This document shows, piece after piece, positions 17,518 to 26,556 of a stretch of 64,000 bases of DNA (positions within the stretch are counted from its first letter, which is position 1; every line of letters starts with the position of its first letter). The translations under genes were made by a program, and so were the position numbers. Origin of the DNA: Streptomonospora salina (lineage in GTDB: Bacteria > Actinomycetota > Actinomycetes > Streptosporangiales > Streptosporangiaceae). The stretch covers positions 744,001 through 808,000 of the forward strand of contig NZ_JACHLY010000001.1 in assembly GCF_014204715.1 (NCBI RefSeq), given 5' to 3'. Under the pieces are notes generated by a model. The model searched no databases and had not been told where the DNA came from. It saw only the letters and a program-made list of their open reading frames with translations.

Positions 17518-18810
17518 TCAGCCGACGGCGAAGAGGATCGCCTCCGGCCAGGCGATGAGGACCGCCAGCGCCACGGCGAACGGGATCAGGAAGGGGAGCG
17601 TCCCGCGGAACACCGTCACGACGTCCAGGGACGTGTCCAGCCCTGAGGTGATGAAGGCGTTGACGCCCACCGGCGGGGTGATCGCGCCGATCGTCGTCAC
17701 CAGGATGACGATGACCGTGAACCAGACGATGTCGTAGCCCAGTCCCGTAATCAGCGGGAACAGCAGGGGGATGCTGATGACGAGGAACCCCAGGGCGTCC
17801 ATGATCGCGCCGCCGACCAGGTAGATCGCCAGGACGACGAGCAGGACGACGATGGGCGCGACCGGCAGGTTCGCCACCCGTTCGGCCAGTTCGAACGGCA
17901 GCCGGCTGAGCGTGAGGAACCGGCCGAATACGATGGCGCCGGCCACCAGCAGGATCACCATCGCGGAGATCCGCAGCGTCTCGATGATCGACGTCCAGAA
18001 CACGGCCCAGGTCAGGTTGCGCCCTATGAGGCCGAGGACGACGGCTCCGAACGCCCCGACCGCGGCCGCCTCCGTCGGGGTGAACAGACCCGCGAAGAGT
18101 CCGCCGATGGCGACGACGAAGAGCACGCCGATCTGGACCACGCCGGGCAGGGAGGCGAATCGCTGCCTCCAGGTCGTCCTCGGTCCGGGCGGCCCCAGCT
18201 CCGGTTTGAGTCGGCACATGACGAACACGGTGGCGAGCAGCAGCAGGCCGACGAGGATCCCCGGAACGAGGGCGGCCTGGAAGAGCTTGGTGATGGACTG
18301 CTGGGACTGGACCGCGACGATGATGAGCGCGGTCGAGGGCGGGATGAGGATGCCGAGAGTCCCGCCGACCGCGACCGCTCCCCCGGCCAGCCGCCGACTG
18401 TAGCCGTACTTCTTCATCTCGGGCAGGGCCACCGCGCCGATGGTCGCGGTCGAGGCCGAGTTCGATCCGGAGGCGGCCGCGAAGCCGATGCTCGCGGTGA
18501 TCGTCGTTGCGGCGACGCCGCCGGGAAGGTGCCCCACCCAGGTGTAGGCGGCGGCGAAGAGTTTCTCGCTCATCCCCGTACGGAAGACGATCTGGCCCAT
18601 GAGGATGAACAGCGGTACGACCGCCATCGTGTAGCTGGAGAACTGCCGGTAGATGTCCGCCGCCATCAGGTGCTGTGCCGCTTCGACGTCTTCGATGGTC
18701 ACGACGCCGACGAATCCGACACCGAGCATGGCGAAGGAGACCGGCATCCGGAGGAAGAGGATGCCCAGCATGATGACGATGCCGAGGATCGCAATGAGTG
18801 TCGGTGTCAC
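17518..18810 (-). CDS. dctM: TRAP transporter large permease (DctM)
   Basis: A 430-residue inner-membrane protein with about a dozen hydrophobic segments, the normal DctM length. The signature GTLGILIPPSTALI lies near residue 150, and the mirror motif GAITPPVGVNAF is near 375, reflecting the two-repeat elevator fold. It forms the sodium-driven channel with DctQ and receives substrate from DctP. GTG start at 18810 with GGAG six bases upstream; 65 bp separate it from dctQ. TRAP systems typically import carboxylates, sialic acid-like or aromatic acids, so this one fits uptake of the island's carboxylated substrate. Confidence 0.94.
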   Translation of the reverse strand: MTPTLIAILGIVIMLGILFLRMPVSFAMLGVGFVGVVTIEDVEAAQHLMAADIYRQFSSYTMAVVPLFILMGQIVFRTGMSEKLFAAAYTWVGHLPGGVAATTITASIGFAAASGSNSASTATIGAVALPEMKKYGYSRRLAGGAVAVGGTLGILIPPSTALIIVAVQSQQSITKLFQAALVPGILVGLLLLATVFVMCRLKPELGPPGPRTTWRQRFASLPGVVQIGVLFVVAIGGLFAGLFTPTEAAAVGAFGAVVLGLIGRNLTWAVFWTSIIETLRISAMVILLVAGAIVFGRFLTLSRLPFELAERVANLPVAPIVVLLVVLAIYLVGGAIMDALGFLVISIPLLFPLITGLGYDIVWFTVIVILVTTIGAITPPVGVNAFITSGLDTSLDVVTVFRGTLPFLIPFAVALAVLIAWPEAILFAVG

Positions 18811-18875
18811 GGGATGCTCCGTTCAGCGCGGGGGATGAAGAGTCGGGGGCCGGGGAGCCGGTCCGTCGGCGGGCT

Positions 18876-19382
18876 TCACCAGATGTCCGCTTCGGCCGAC
18901 GGAGAGCGCCATGCGCGGGCGACGCGTTCGAGGTCGCCGACGAGGGCGGCGAGCATGCCGAGGACGCCGACCAGGACCACGCCCACCAGGGGCCAGTGCA
19001 TGACGCGCAGCGCCTCGGTGGCGGAACCGGTCGCGTACATGGCGCGTGCGTAGTCGGCCAGGCTCAGCGCCAACTGGGTGAACAGCGCAACCGAAGCGAT
19101 GGTGACGACGGCCGCAATGGCGATGCGGACGCGCCGGCCCATCCTGCCGGTGAGGATGTCGACGGCGACGTGCGACTTGTGGACTTGGGCCTCGCCGAGC
19201 GCCATCGCGGTGATCACCAGGGCCGCCATCGACACGAGTTCGTAGGTGCTCTGGATCGGGGCCGAGAACGCCCGCAGCACGATGTTGGCGATGAGCAGCA
19301 GCATCATCGCGACCAGTGCCGCGCCGCCGATATGGGCGAGGGAGCGCGCGATCCGGTCTGTCACAGCGACGAGCTTCGTCAT
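18876..19382 (-). CDS. dctQ: TRAP transporter small permease (DctQ)
   Basis: A 168-residue membrane protein with four hydrophobic helices (about 15-38, 50-70, 85-110, 130-152), the normal DctQ form. The conserved HVAVDILTGRM segment follows the second helix. The ATG at 19382 overlaps the dctP stop (ATGA), which fixes the start and shows coupling. Function: scaffolds DctM in the membrane. Confidence 0.92.
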   Translation of the reverse strand: MTKLVAVTDRIARSLAHIGGAALVAMMLLLIANIVLRAFSAPIQSTYELVSMAALVITAMALGEAQVHKSHVAVDILTGRMGRRVRIAIAAVVTIASVALFTQLALSLADYARAMYATGSATEALRVMHWPLVGVVLVGVLGMLAALVGDLERVARAWRSPSAEADIW

Positions 19383-20452
19383 CACGGGGCCTCCGGTCCG
19401 AGTTCCGCGGCGTGGTGGTCGGCCAGTTCGCGCATGCGGTCCAGCACCTCCTGGGAGTCGAAACCTGCATCGGAGTGCCGGGTGACCCAGTCGTCGGTGA
19501 CCCGGTTCATGCGCTCGTCCAGCTCTTGGCGGACCTCCGGTTCGAGGCCGGTGGTCTCCACGCCGTGCTCGCTTTGCGCCCATTCGAGGGCCGTGCCGAC
19601 GTTCTCGGTGTCGTGGAATTCCGCGGCGAAGAGCGACATCTCCTCGCGCAGGTCGAGGATGGCCTTCTGGACATCCCCGGGCAGGTCCTCGAAGGCCTGC
19701 TTGTCCATGACGGCCACGAAGCTGTTCGAGATGCCGAAGGGGTAGTCGGTGACGTATCGGACCTGCTCGGCCAGCGAGAAGTCCCGCAGCACCTCGCGTG
19801 AGGACACGTAGCCGTCGATGGCGCCGATCTGCAGGTTCTCCGCGACGTCGGACATGGACAGGCTGAGCGGCGTCGCGCCCATGGCCTCCAGCATGGGGAT
19901 CGTGGCGCCGGAGCTGCGGAAGTTGCGCCCGGCGGAATCCGAGAGGCTATGGACCGGGGTCTGGGTCTGCAGGTAGGCCGGTTCCGTAGTGAACGCGCTG
20001 ATGATCTCGTAGTCGTCGAACTCCGCGGGTTCGTACTCGAGCAGCAGGTCGAGGAACGTGGCGCTGCCGACGCGGGCGTTCTCGATCCCGATCGGCTGGT
20101 TGATCACCGAGGAGAACGGGAAGCGGCTGCTGTCGTAGGCCGGGGAGTCCATACCGATGTCCACCGCGCCGGCGGAGACTCCGCTGTAGATGTCGCCCGC
20201 GGCCATCAGGGTCCCACCGGGATAGGTCTGGACCGTCACCTGCCCGTCGGTCTTCTCCGCAAGCCGGTCTGACCACTCCTCCATCTGCACCGCCGGAAAC
20301 GACGCGGCCGGCGCGAAGAACGCGTAACTCAACCGGATCTCGTCGCCGGGGGCGATTGCGGCGGCGTTCCCTCCGCCGCCCGTACACGCGGTGAGCAGAA
20401 GTGCGGTGCCCGACGCGGTGATCGCCGCGGCAAAGCGGTTCCTTCGGGACAT
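19382..20452 (-). CDS. dctP: TRAP transporter substrate-binding lipoprotein (DctP)
   Basis: A 356-residue extracytoplasmic solute receptor with an N-terminal lipoprotein signal (LLLTAC lipobox, Cys near residue 22). The ATG at 20452 follows GGAG at 7 bases and gives a short basic n-region (MSRRNRF). The mature part shows DctP features: DIYSGVSAGAVDIGMDSPAY, RNFRSSGATIPMLEAMGATP (with the Arg that usually clamps the substrate carboxylate) and the central helix PGDVQKAILDLREEM. It is the first gene of dctPQM, 429 bp from the upstream operon, with operator-like element B in its leader. The carboxylate ligand is inferred from the family. Confidence 0.94.
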   Translation of the reverse strand: MSRRNRFAAAITASGTALLLTACTGGGGNAAAIAPGDEIRLSYAFFAPAASFPAVQMEEWSDRLAEKTDGQVTVQTYPGGTLMAAGDIYSGVSAGAVDIGMDSPAYDSSRFPFSSVINQPIGIENARVGSATFLDLLLEYEPAEFDDYEIISAFTTEPAYLQTQTPVHSLSDSAGRNFRSSGATIPMLEAMGATPLSLSMSDVAENLQIGAIDGYVSSREVLRDFSLAEQVRYVTDYPFGISNSFVAVMDKQAFEDLPGDVQKAILDLREEMSLFAAEFHDTENVGTALEWAQSEHGVETTGLEPEVRQELDERMNRVTDDWVTRHSDAGFDSQEVLDRMRELADHHAAELGPEAP

Positions 20453-20880
20453 CTCGATCTCCAGGGGTGTAGCCGGCGAAAAGCGGTGGGAACGAGCGGG
20501 AGAGGCGGCGAGGTCCGAGCCCCGTGCCGCAGCGAGCTTGGTGAGGAACATTACGCACCACGGACCGATCTGGTCGTGACCCATACGGGTACAAAGTAGG
20601 ACCGAAATCACAGCAGCCAGGAGTCGATGACGACACTGCGTGCCCGAAACGTTGGCGGCCCGTGCATGCCGCGACGGCGATGAGGGGCGCCGCCTGCGGA
20701 CGGTCACGGTGAGGGACCGCGGGTGGCCGAGCCCCAGCCCAACGGATCGGGTGCCCGCCGGCGGCCCGGCGACGCGGGACCACCGCCACCCGCTCCACCG
20801 GCGCCCACGAGCACCGGTGAGCGCAGGGCCGGGCACCGCCGCCGCAGGCCCGAGCGTCCGCGGCGCGGGCGTGCGGCGGT
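20453..20880. other. intergenic region upstream of dctP
   Basis: A 428-bp gap between the ThDP-enzyme stop and dctP. It holds the dctP promoter region and operator-like element B. No coding frame in it is convincing. Confidence 0.5.
20578..20591. promoter_or_regulatory. operator-like element B (TACCC-N4-GGGT)
   Basis: Minus-strand reading TACCCGTATGGGTC, about 126 bp upstream of dctP. It shares TACCCG-N3-GGGT with elements A and C. Confidence 0.5.
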
Positions 20881-22536
20881 TCAGTGGCCGGCGAAGTCCT
20901 GATCGGCCCAGGGGCCGACCACCGTCGGATCGATCCGGACGTCGAGGACGAGAACACCGCGCGGTTCGGCGAACCAGTCGGCGGCCTGCGCGAGGTCGTG
21001 CTGCTCCCGGACCGTCACGGCGCGCGCGCCGGCGCCCCGGGCGATCCCCGCGATGTCCGCGTCGGGGAACCGCACGAGGTCGAGTCCGGAACCGTGGTGG
21101 AAGAAATGGTGGACCTCTGCGCCGTAGGCGCGGTCGTCGTAGACCACGACCAGGACGTCGAGGTTCAGGCGGACGAGGGTCTCGAGTTCCGATACCGCCA
21201 TGAGGAACCCGCCGTCACCGGTGGCGAGGACGGTGAGCCGGTCGGGTCGGGCCACGGCCGCACCCGCGGCGGCGCCCAGGCCCAGCCCGATGGACTGGAA
21301 CCCTGCGCTGGTGAAGACGAACCCGGCGGGGTCGGGCACGGACCACCCCATCGCCGGCCAGCCGATGAAGTGGCCGCCGTCGAGCACGACCGAGCGCTCG
21401 GCGGGCAGCATCTCCTCCAACCGGGCGGTGATATCGGCGGGATGGCAGGTGCCCTCGGATGCGCCCTCGGCGGAGGGCCGGGGCGCAACCGGGGCGGCGG
21501 ATCGTTCGACCGGGCCGAACCGGCTTGCGCCGGGACGGTCGCCGACCTCGGCCAGCAGCGCGCATACCGTGGCGTCGGCGTCTGCGACGATGCCGACGTC
21601 GACGTGTCCGTTGCGGCCGAGGGCGCTGTGTTCCCGGTCGATCTGGACCACCTTGACCGGACCGCGGAAGATCGTGTCCCCGCGCGTCGTCCAGGTCGTG
21701 AGCGTGGCGCCCAGCGCCACGATGAGGTCGGCGGACTCCAGCGTCTCCACCGCGGCGGGGTCGGAGAACCCTCCCGCGATACCCACGTCCCGGGGGTGTC
21801 CGGTGAACATGCCCTTGACGACCGCGGTCGTCGCGAGGCGTGCCCCGACCCTGTCGGCGAGCGCGGCGGTCGCCGCGCGGGCGCCCGACAACCAGGCGCC
21901 CCGGCCCGCGAGGAGGACGGGACGGCTGGCGGACAGCAGGTCCTCGGCCAGTTCGGCGAGGACGTGGGCCGCCGGTTGCGGACGCCCCGCAGGCTCCAGG
22001 ACCGCGACCGGGTCCTCGGGGGAGAGCGCGGTGGCGGCCTGCACGTCCAGCGCCATGTTGAGGACGACCGGACGCTGCTCGTCGATGGCCCGGCGAAAAG
22101 CGCGGGCCGTGTCGGCCGTGACCGTGTCGGGCCGGTGCAGATGCTCGGCCGCCCCGCCGGCGGCGGTGATCAGGGCGGCCTGTTCGAGGTAGAAGTTGGA
22201 ACGGGTCATGCCGGCCGATGTCGCCCCCGCGATGACCACGACCGGGCTCCGGCTCTTGGCGGCCTCCGCGAGTGCCGTCAGGGTGTTGGTCAGGCCCGGC
22301 CCCTGGTGGACGCTGCAGGCGGCGATCCGCCCCGTGGTGCGCCAGTGCGCGTCGGCCATGGCCAGGGCACCCGCCTCGTGGCGGGCGCCGGCGAACCGCG
22401 CCCCGCTTCGGACGAGCGCGTCGGTGGCGACGAAGTTGCCGCTGCCCACGACCCCGTAGACGGTGTCGATCCCGCAGGCGGCGAGCGTCGCCCCGACCGC
22501 TTCGGCCCCGTTGGAGGCCCTTCCGGTCACGCTCAT
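20881..22536 (-). CDS. thiamine diphosphate-dependent enzyme (2-oxo acid decarboxylase-like)
   Basis: A 551-residue ThDP enzyme of the acetolactate synthase/benzoylformate decarboxylase family with the three usual domains: N-terminal PYR domain with the cofactor-activating Glu54 (ARHEAGALAMA), a central domain, and a C-terminal PP domain with the metal/diphosphate motif GDGGFLMAVSELETL near 430. The usual NN ending of that motif is replaced by YDDRAYG. The ATG overlaps the dehydrogenase stop (ATGA). It is the last gene of the dioxygenase operon. It may decarboxylate or ligate a 2-oxo acid formed after ring cleavage. The exact reaction is unknown. Confidence 0.87.
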   Translation of the reverse strand: MSVTGRASNGAEAVGATLAACGIDTVYGVVGSGNFVATDALVRSGARFAGARHEAGALAMADAHWRTTGRIAACSVHQGPGLTNTLTALAEAAKSRSPVVVIAGATSAGMTRSNFYLEQAALITAAGGAAEHLHRPDTVTADTARAFRRAIDEQRPVVLNMALDVQAATALSPEDPVAVLEPAGRPQPAAHVLAELAEDLLSASRPVLLAGRGAWLSGARAATAALADRVGARLATTAVVKGMFTGHPRDVGIAGGFSDPAAVETLESADLIVALGATLTTWTTRGDTIFRGPVKVVQIDREHSALGRNGHVDVGIVADADATVCALLAEVGDRPGASRFGPVERSAAPVAPRPSAEGASEGTCHPADITARLEEMLPAERSVVLDGGHFIGWPAMGWSVPDPAGFVFTSAGFQSIGLGLGAAAGAAVARPDRLTVLATGDGGFLMAVSELETLVRLNLDVLVVVYDDRAYGAEVHHFFHHGSGLDLVRFPDADIAGIARGAGARAVTVREQHDLAQAADWFAEPRGVLVLDVRIDPTVVGPWADQDFAGH

Positions 22537-23315
22537 GCGGCACTCCCGGCATCGGTGTTGATGACGATCCCGGTGACGACCCGGGCGGCGCTCGGATCGG
22601 CGAGATAGGCGTAGGCGCCGCTGTGGTCCTCCGGCCGCGGCGTGACTCCGAGGACGTTGCTGCGGGCGATGCGTTCGTCGCGCCCCGCTATCCGGTCCGC
22701 CGTCGAATCTTGGCCGAGCGACCGCAGTCCGCCGAAGCGCGTGCCGCCGGTCCCGCCCGGCGCGACACCGTTGACCCGGACTTCCGGTGCGAGGTCGGCC
22801 GAGAGGTGGTCCACGACTCCCCGCAGCGCCCACTTCGAACTGCCGTAGAGCACGCCGCCGCCACGCGGGCGGTACGCCGACTCCGACAGCGTCAGCGTCA
22901 CCGAGCCGCGGGCCGCCTTCAGCGCCTCATAACACACGTTGACCGCCTTCAGCGAGCTGAGGACGTTGGTGCGCCACATTTCCTCACCCGCCGATTCCAA
23001 CTCGGCCGCGGTGAGGTCGCGCACAGACACGTAGTTGTCGAAGACCCCGACACAGGCGGTGAGGTGGTCGAGGCCGCCGCCGTCGTTGCGCGCGGCGGCC
23101 AGCGTCTCGGCCAGGGAGTCGCCGTCCATGGCGTCGCCGACGACTACCCGGAGGAGGTCGCCGCCGAGGCGGCGCAGCGCGTCGGCGTGCTCGTGGGATC
23201 GCTCCAGCACCGTGACGCGGGCCCCGAGGGCGAGGTAGCGCCGGCAGACGGCCTGCCCGATACCCGATCCGCCCCCGGTGACCAGCATGCTCAGTCCTTG
23301 CAGGCCCCCGTTCAC
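22533..23315 (-). CDS. cis-dihydrodiol dehydrogenase (SDR, BphB-like)
   Basis: A 260-residue short-chain dehydrogenase of the BphB group, which oxidises arene cis-dihydrodiols to catechols with NAD+. TGGGSGIG is at 13-20; catalytic Ser144 (TLSES), Tyr157 and Lys161 (YGSSK) are present. The segment CVGVFDNYVS resembles the GIWDY-like loop typical of dihydrodiol dehydrogenases. The GTG start overlaps the upstream stop (GTGA). It lies directly downstream of the dioxygenase genes, where it would rearomatise the dihydrodiol product. Confidence is high for the reaction class, lower for the ring. Confidence 0.9.
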   Translation of the reverse strand: MNGGLQGLSMLVTGGGSGIGQAVCRRYLALGARVTVLERSHEHADALRRLGGDLLRVVVGDAMDGDSLAETLAAARNDGGGLDHLTACVGVFDNYVSVRDLTAAELESAGEEMWRTNVLSSLKAVNVCYEALKAARGSVTLTLSESAYRPRGGGVLYGSSKWALRGVVDHLSADLAPEVRVNGVAPGGTGGTRFGGLRSLGQDSTADRIAGRDERIARSNVLGVTPRPEDHSGAYAYLADPSAARVVTGIVINTDAGSAA

Positions 23316-23590
23316 GGTGCCGGGCTCCGCGCCAGCAGGGACGTGATGAACTCCGGTTCCTGGTAGCTCAGACAGTCCAGCGCGACCGCGTCGAAGCGGA
23401 CGCAGGTGTTGTGCTTGGGCGAGAAGATCTCCAGCCGCATCCCGTTGCGGGTGTGGACTTTGCGTACGACGACGTCGACGAACTCGTTGGCCACGACGAT
23501 GGGGCCGTCGCCGCCTCTGTCGCGCGGGTAGTGGAGAACCTCGCCGTCGTCGGGGTTCTCCGCCTCTGGTGTGGGAACGGCTTCATTCAT
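23312..23590 (-). CDS. small conserved dioxygenase-associated protein
   Basis: A 92-residue soluble protein without a known fold. The core is IVVANEFVDVVVRKVHTRNGMRLEI followed by RFDAVALDCLSYQ (about residues 30-82). I recall similar 90-residue proteins between dioxygenase and dihydrodiol dehydrogenase genes in actinobacteria, sometimes labelled dihydrodiol dehydrogenase although far too short to be one. SD AAGGAG seven bases before the ATG. Its stop overlaps the dehydrogenase start. A helper for the dioxygenase or its product is a guess from position. Confidence 0.75.
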   Translation of the reverse strand: MNEAVPTPEAENPDDGEVLHYPRDRGGDGPIVVANEFVDVVVRKVHTRNGMRLEIFSPKHNTCVRFDAVALDCLSYQEPEFITSLLARSPAP

Positions 23591-23611
23591 AGCTGCGCTC
23601 CTTGGTTCTGG

Positions 23612-24127
23612 TCAGAGGAGGATCGACAGGTTGTGCCCGTTGATGACGGACTGGTCGAGCACGGCGTAGCGCCGCGCCAGCAGCAGTCCGCCGTCCACGC
23701 GGCGGACCGTGTCCGTGCGGGCGACCGAGTAGAAGTTCGGTTCGATGCTGTCGCCTCGGCTCCGGTAGATGAGGCAGTTCGACGACACGACGAGTTCGTC
23801 CTCCCGTTCGCCGGGGTCGGCCACGACGTTGGCGACGTAGTGGCGCGCGCGTGACGGCGGCTGCTCCGCCCAGGCGAAGTCCGTCTCCAGCCGCTCGACC
23901 CGCAGCGTGAGCGTCTGCTTGTCGTCGTCGAAGATCCTGGACGTCGGGGAGACCTCCCACTCGGCCTGGTCCTCGCGGGTCACCCGGAGCGGCACCTCGT
24001 AGCGGACGTCGTCCGTCAGGCAGTCGAGCCAGTCCCGGAAACGGCGTTCGTCGAGTGCGCGGGCTTCCCGGTAGAGGAAGTCGGCGACGTCGAAAACGGT
24101 GTCGCGGTCCGGTTTCGTCGATGCCAT
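23612..24127 (-). CDS. aromatic-ring-hydroxylating dioxygenase beta subunit
   Basis: A 171-residue small subunit of a Rieske dioxygenase (NTF2-like fold). Typical features: the N-terminal helix DVADFLYREARALDERRFRDWLDCLTDDVRYEVP, the central RLETDFAWAEQPPSRARHYVANV, and the C-terminal LLLARRYAVLDQSVI. It has no catalytic metal and packs against the alpha subunit. The ATG at 24127 lies 5 bp after the alpha stop. Length and pattern agree with the naphthalene/biphenyl dioxygenase class. Confidence 0.94.
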   Translation of the reverse strand: MASTKPDRDTVFDVADFLYREARALDERRFRDWLDCLTDDVRYEVPLRVTREDQAEWEVSPTSRIFDDDKQTLTLRVERLETDFAWAEQPPSRARHYVANVVADPGEREDELVVSSNCLIYRSRGDSIEPNFYSVARTDTVRRVDGGLLLARRYAVLDQSVINGHNLSILL

Positions 24128-24132
24128 GCCGA

Positions 24133-25449
24133 TCACACCCGCCCGGTCATGTAGTCGGACCACCGGGACCACAGGTTCCGGAAGTTGGAGTCGTTGACGT
24201 AGGGCGTGACCACGTGCCCGGGCCCGGGGAAGTCGGGGTCCCGGGGGCTTTCCATGCCCATGACGTAGGGGAACTCGATGTTTCTGGCCATGGTCGACCC
24301 GGCGGAACGGGTCACGCGCGCCCAGTTCTCCAGGTCGTCCTGCTCGAAGGTCCCCGCCTGGGCGAAGGCGAGCGTGTAGGCGCGGTAGGCCTCCCGCTTG
24401 TACTCCTCCGAGGCGTCCTTGGGGACCAGGCACCAGGAGTACATCTCGGTCTTGCCCGGACCGATCGGGTGGTAGAGCCGCATAGTCACGAACCGCACGC
24501 CCGTCTGCCCCGGTATGACACTGAACGGCTGCATCAGGAAGGACAGGTTGGGGAACACGGTTCCGACCGCGGTCCGGGTCTGGGAGAAGACCTCGACCTG
24601 CTGCGGCGACAGGCTGTGCCGCATCTCCTCGGCGAGTTCCTCGGGGAACCCGGCGAAGGGCGGGAAGCCCGGCGTGTGGCCGAGCCCGATGCCGTGCCCC
24701 TTCCCGGGGATGCTCGCCGCCCAGCCCTGGCCGTGCGTCGAGCCCGAGGAGGCGAAGTAGCCGAGGTTGAACCCGAACTGGTGGGCGACCGGGGTGTGGT
24801 AGCCGTCGCCCGAGAAGTTCTCGGCGGCGATCTTCCAATCGGTCTCCGTCACCCAGTGGTCGGGGGGACCGTGCACCTCGCTGCCGGAGGAGCCCTGCTT
24901 GAGGTAGAGGTCCAGGTAGAACTGGAACCCCCCGAGGTACTCGTCCAGCGGCGGCGCGTCCGGGTCGAGCGTTCCGAACAGCAGGCCCGCGTAGGTATCG
25001 GTACGTACTTTGACCAGGCCCCAGTCGCGCTTGTCGATCCTGCCCCCGTAACCCTCCTTCATGTAGGGGACCCCGACGAGCTCTCCGGAGTTCTTGTAGA
25101 CCCATCCGTGATACGAGCAGCGGAAGTGGGAGGCGTTGCCCATCTCGGATTTGCACATCATGTTGCCGCGGTGGCGGCACATGTTGAGACTGGCGTGGAT
25201 CTCCCCCGACTCGGCGCGGGCGACGATGAGGTTGTTGTTCGCTATATAGCGCGTGACGTAGTCACCGCGGTTGGGGATCTCGGACTCGTGGGCGAGAAAG
25301 CACCAGGCCTTGGAGAACACGCGGTGCTGCTCGATGTCGAAGATCTCCTGGTCGTTGAAGACCCGAGCCGGGAACCGCCCTTCGGCGATGCCGTCTCTGA
25401 TGCCTTCGAGGCCCGCTTCGACGCCGGTACCTGTGGGCTGCGTCGCCAT
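24133..25449 (-). CDS. aromatic-ring-hydroxylating dioxygenase alpha subunit
   Basis: A 438-residue catalytic subunit. The Rieske 2Fe-2S site is complete: Cys91, His93, Cys111, His114 (CRHRG...CSYHGW). The bridging Asp215 and mononuclear iron ligands His218 and His223 are in ENFSGDGYHTPVAH. The third ligand Asp lies in the EQDD motif near 371. It inserts both atoms of O2 to form a cis-dihydrodiol. Three bp separate it from the hydratase-aldolase stop. No Rieske ferredoxin is adjacent; the 3Fe-4S ferredoxin at 15279 is the likely donor. Overall form is that of polycyclic aromatic dioxygenases, but the substrate cannot be read from sequence. Confidence 0.96.
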   Translation of the reverse strand: MATQPTGTGVEAGLEGIRDGIAEGRFPARVFNDQEIFDIEQHRVFSKAWCFLAHESEIPNRGDYVTRYIANNNLIVARAESGEIHASLNMCRHRGNMMCKSEMGNASHFRCSYHGWVYKNSGELVGVPYMKEGYGGRIDKRDWGLVKVRTDTYAGLLFGTLDPDAPPLDEYLGGFQFYLDLYLKQGSSGSEVHGPPDHWVTETDWKIAAENFSGDGYHTPVAHQFGFNLGYFASSGSTHGQGWAASIPGKGHGIGLGHTPGFPPFAGFPEELAEEMRHSLSPQQVEVFSQTRTAVGTVFPNLSFLMQPFSVIPGQTGVRFVTMRLYHPIGPGKTEMYSWCLVPKDASEEYKREAYRAYTLAFAQAGTFEQDDLENWARVTRSAGSTMARNIEFPYVMGMESPRDPDFPGPGHVVTPYVNDSNFRNLWSRWSDYMTGRV

Positions 25450-25452
25450 GGC

Positions 25453-26511
25453 TCACACCTTCTCGGCGGTCCGGGACGAGGAGGCGCCCAGATGCGCCTC
25501 GATTTCGGCGGTGATCTGCTTGTAGCGCTCGACGTGCTCCTGCGTCGTCTTGTGGTGGGCCTCGGGAACGAGGTCCTCGGTGTAGGGCACCCGGCTCTTG
25601 CCGACGTCCATGTAACCGGCGGCGTTGACGCGGATCTTCTCGAGGGGGACGTTGTACTTCGCGAACTCGAAGAAGTCCTGTCCGACGATGAAAGGCTCGT
25701 GGGCCCACCGCAGGCGCTCCGTCAGCCAGCGGGCGTCCTCGGTGCGCCCCTCGCGCAGGGCGTCGCGCAGTGCGAGGACGGGAGCCGGTCCCATGGCGGT
25801 GGTCGACGACCACGCCATTCCGACCAGGTCCTCGCCGTACATCTCCCAGGCCGGGAACCAGTCGGTCTCGATCGGCATCAGGGGGAAGCTCGTCTGCGTG
25901 TGGGCCATGTCGTTGTGGTAGCGGAACCCGACCGAAGCGCCTCCGGCGTACTTGACCGCCACCACCTGGGGCAGTTCCACGAGGGTGCGGTAGACGGAGC
26001 GCGGGATGACACCCCCGAAGGCGGCCGTGTTGTCGTAGACGACGATGGCCATTTCGGGCACCGCCTCGGCAACCTGCCGGTAGAACCTTTCCATGATCGG
26101 CGCGACCATGTCCCCCCACATGGGGCGGCCGAGCAGGGTCCCGGTGACTCCGAGGTCCGCCAGGAACCGCATCCGCTCGATGGTGTCGCGGGTGTTGAGC
26201 GTGGTGGCGCCGACGAAGACGGGGAAGTCGGGGTTCTCCGACTGCGCAGTCTCGGCGACGCAGGAGGCGTAGGCCTTCCACTCGTCCAGGGTCAGCGTGT
26301 GCATCTCGCCGAGCGTGCCGTTGGTGGCGATCGCGTCCACCCCGTCGCGGATGAGGGACCGGATCATGCGCTCGGTCTCTTCGAGATTCACCGTGTTCTC
26401 GGCATCGACCAGGTCCGCTCCCGGGAGCGCGGGGGTAGGGGGATAGGCCATGACGCCGCGCATGTCGCGACCGGTCACCTTGGGAAGTCTGCTGATCATG
26501 GGGTCACTCAC
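25453..26511 (-). CDS. hydratase-aldolase (DHDPS superfamily, PhdJ/NahE-like)
   Basis: A 352-residue member of the dihydrodipicolinate synthase superfamily. It resembles trans-o-hydroxybenzylidenepyruvate and 2-carboxybenzalpyruvate hydratase-aldolases, which hydrate an aryl-CH=CH-CO-COOH side chain and split it into aldehyde plus pyruvate. Visible marks: NGTLGEMHTLT (the GTLGE phosphate-free variant), TTLNTRDTIERMRF, VYDNTAAF with the Tyr, and the Schiff-base Lys in VVAVKYAGG. GTG at 26511 or ATG at 26499 may be the start. It lies between ligB and the dioxygenase genes, so its substrate is probably made by LigAB. Confidence 0.9.
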   Translation of the reverse strand: MSDPMISRLPKVTGRDMRGVMAYPPTPALPGADLVDAENTVNLEETERMIRSLIRDGVDAIATNGTLGEMHTLTLDEWKAYASCVAETAQSENPDFPVFVGATTLNTRDTIERMRFLADLGVTGTLLGRPMWGDMVAPIMERFYRQVAEAVPEMAIVVYDNTAAFGGVIPRSVYRTLVELPQVVAVKYAGGASVGFRYHNDMAHTQTSFPLMPIETDWFPAWEMYGEDLVGMAWSSTTAMGPAPVLALRDALREGRTEDARWLTERLRWAHEPFIVGQDFFEFAKYNVPLEKIRVNAAGYMDVGKSRVPYTEDLVPEAHHKTTQEHVERYKQITAEIEAHLGASSSRTAEKV

Positions 26512-26556
26512 CTTCTACTCGGTGTTGAACGGCGAACTCGGGGGCACGGACGGGTT

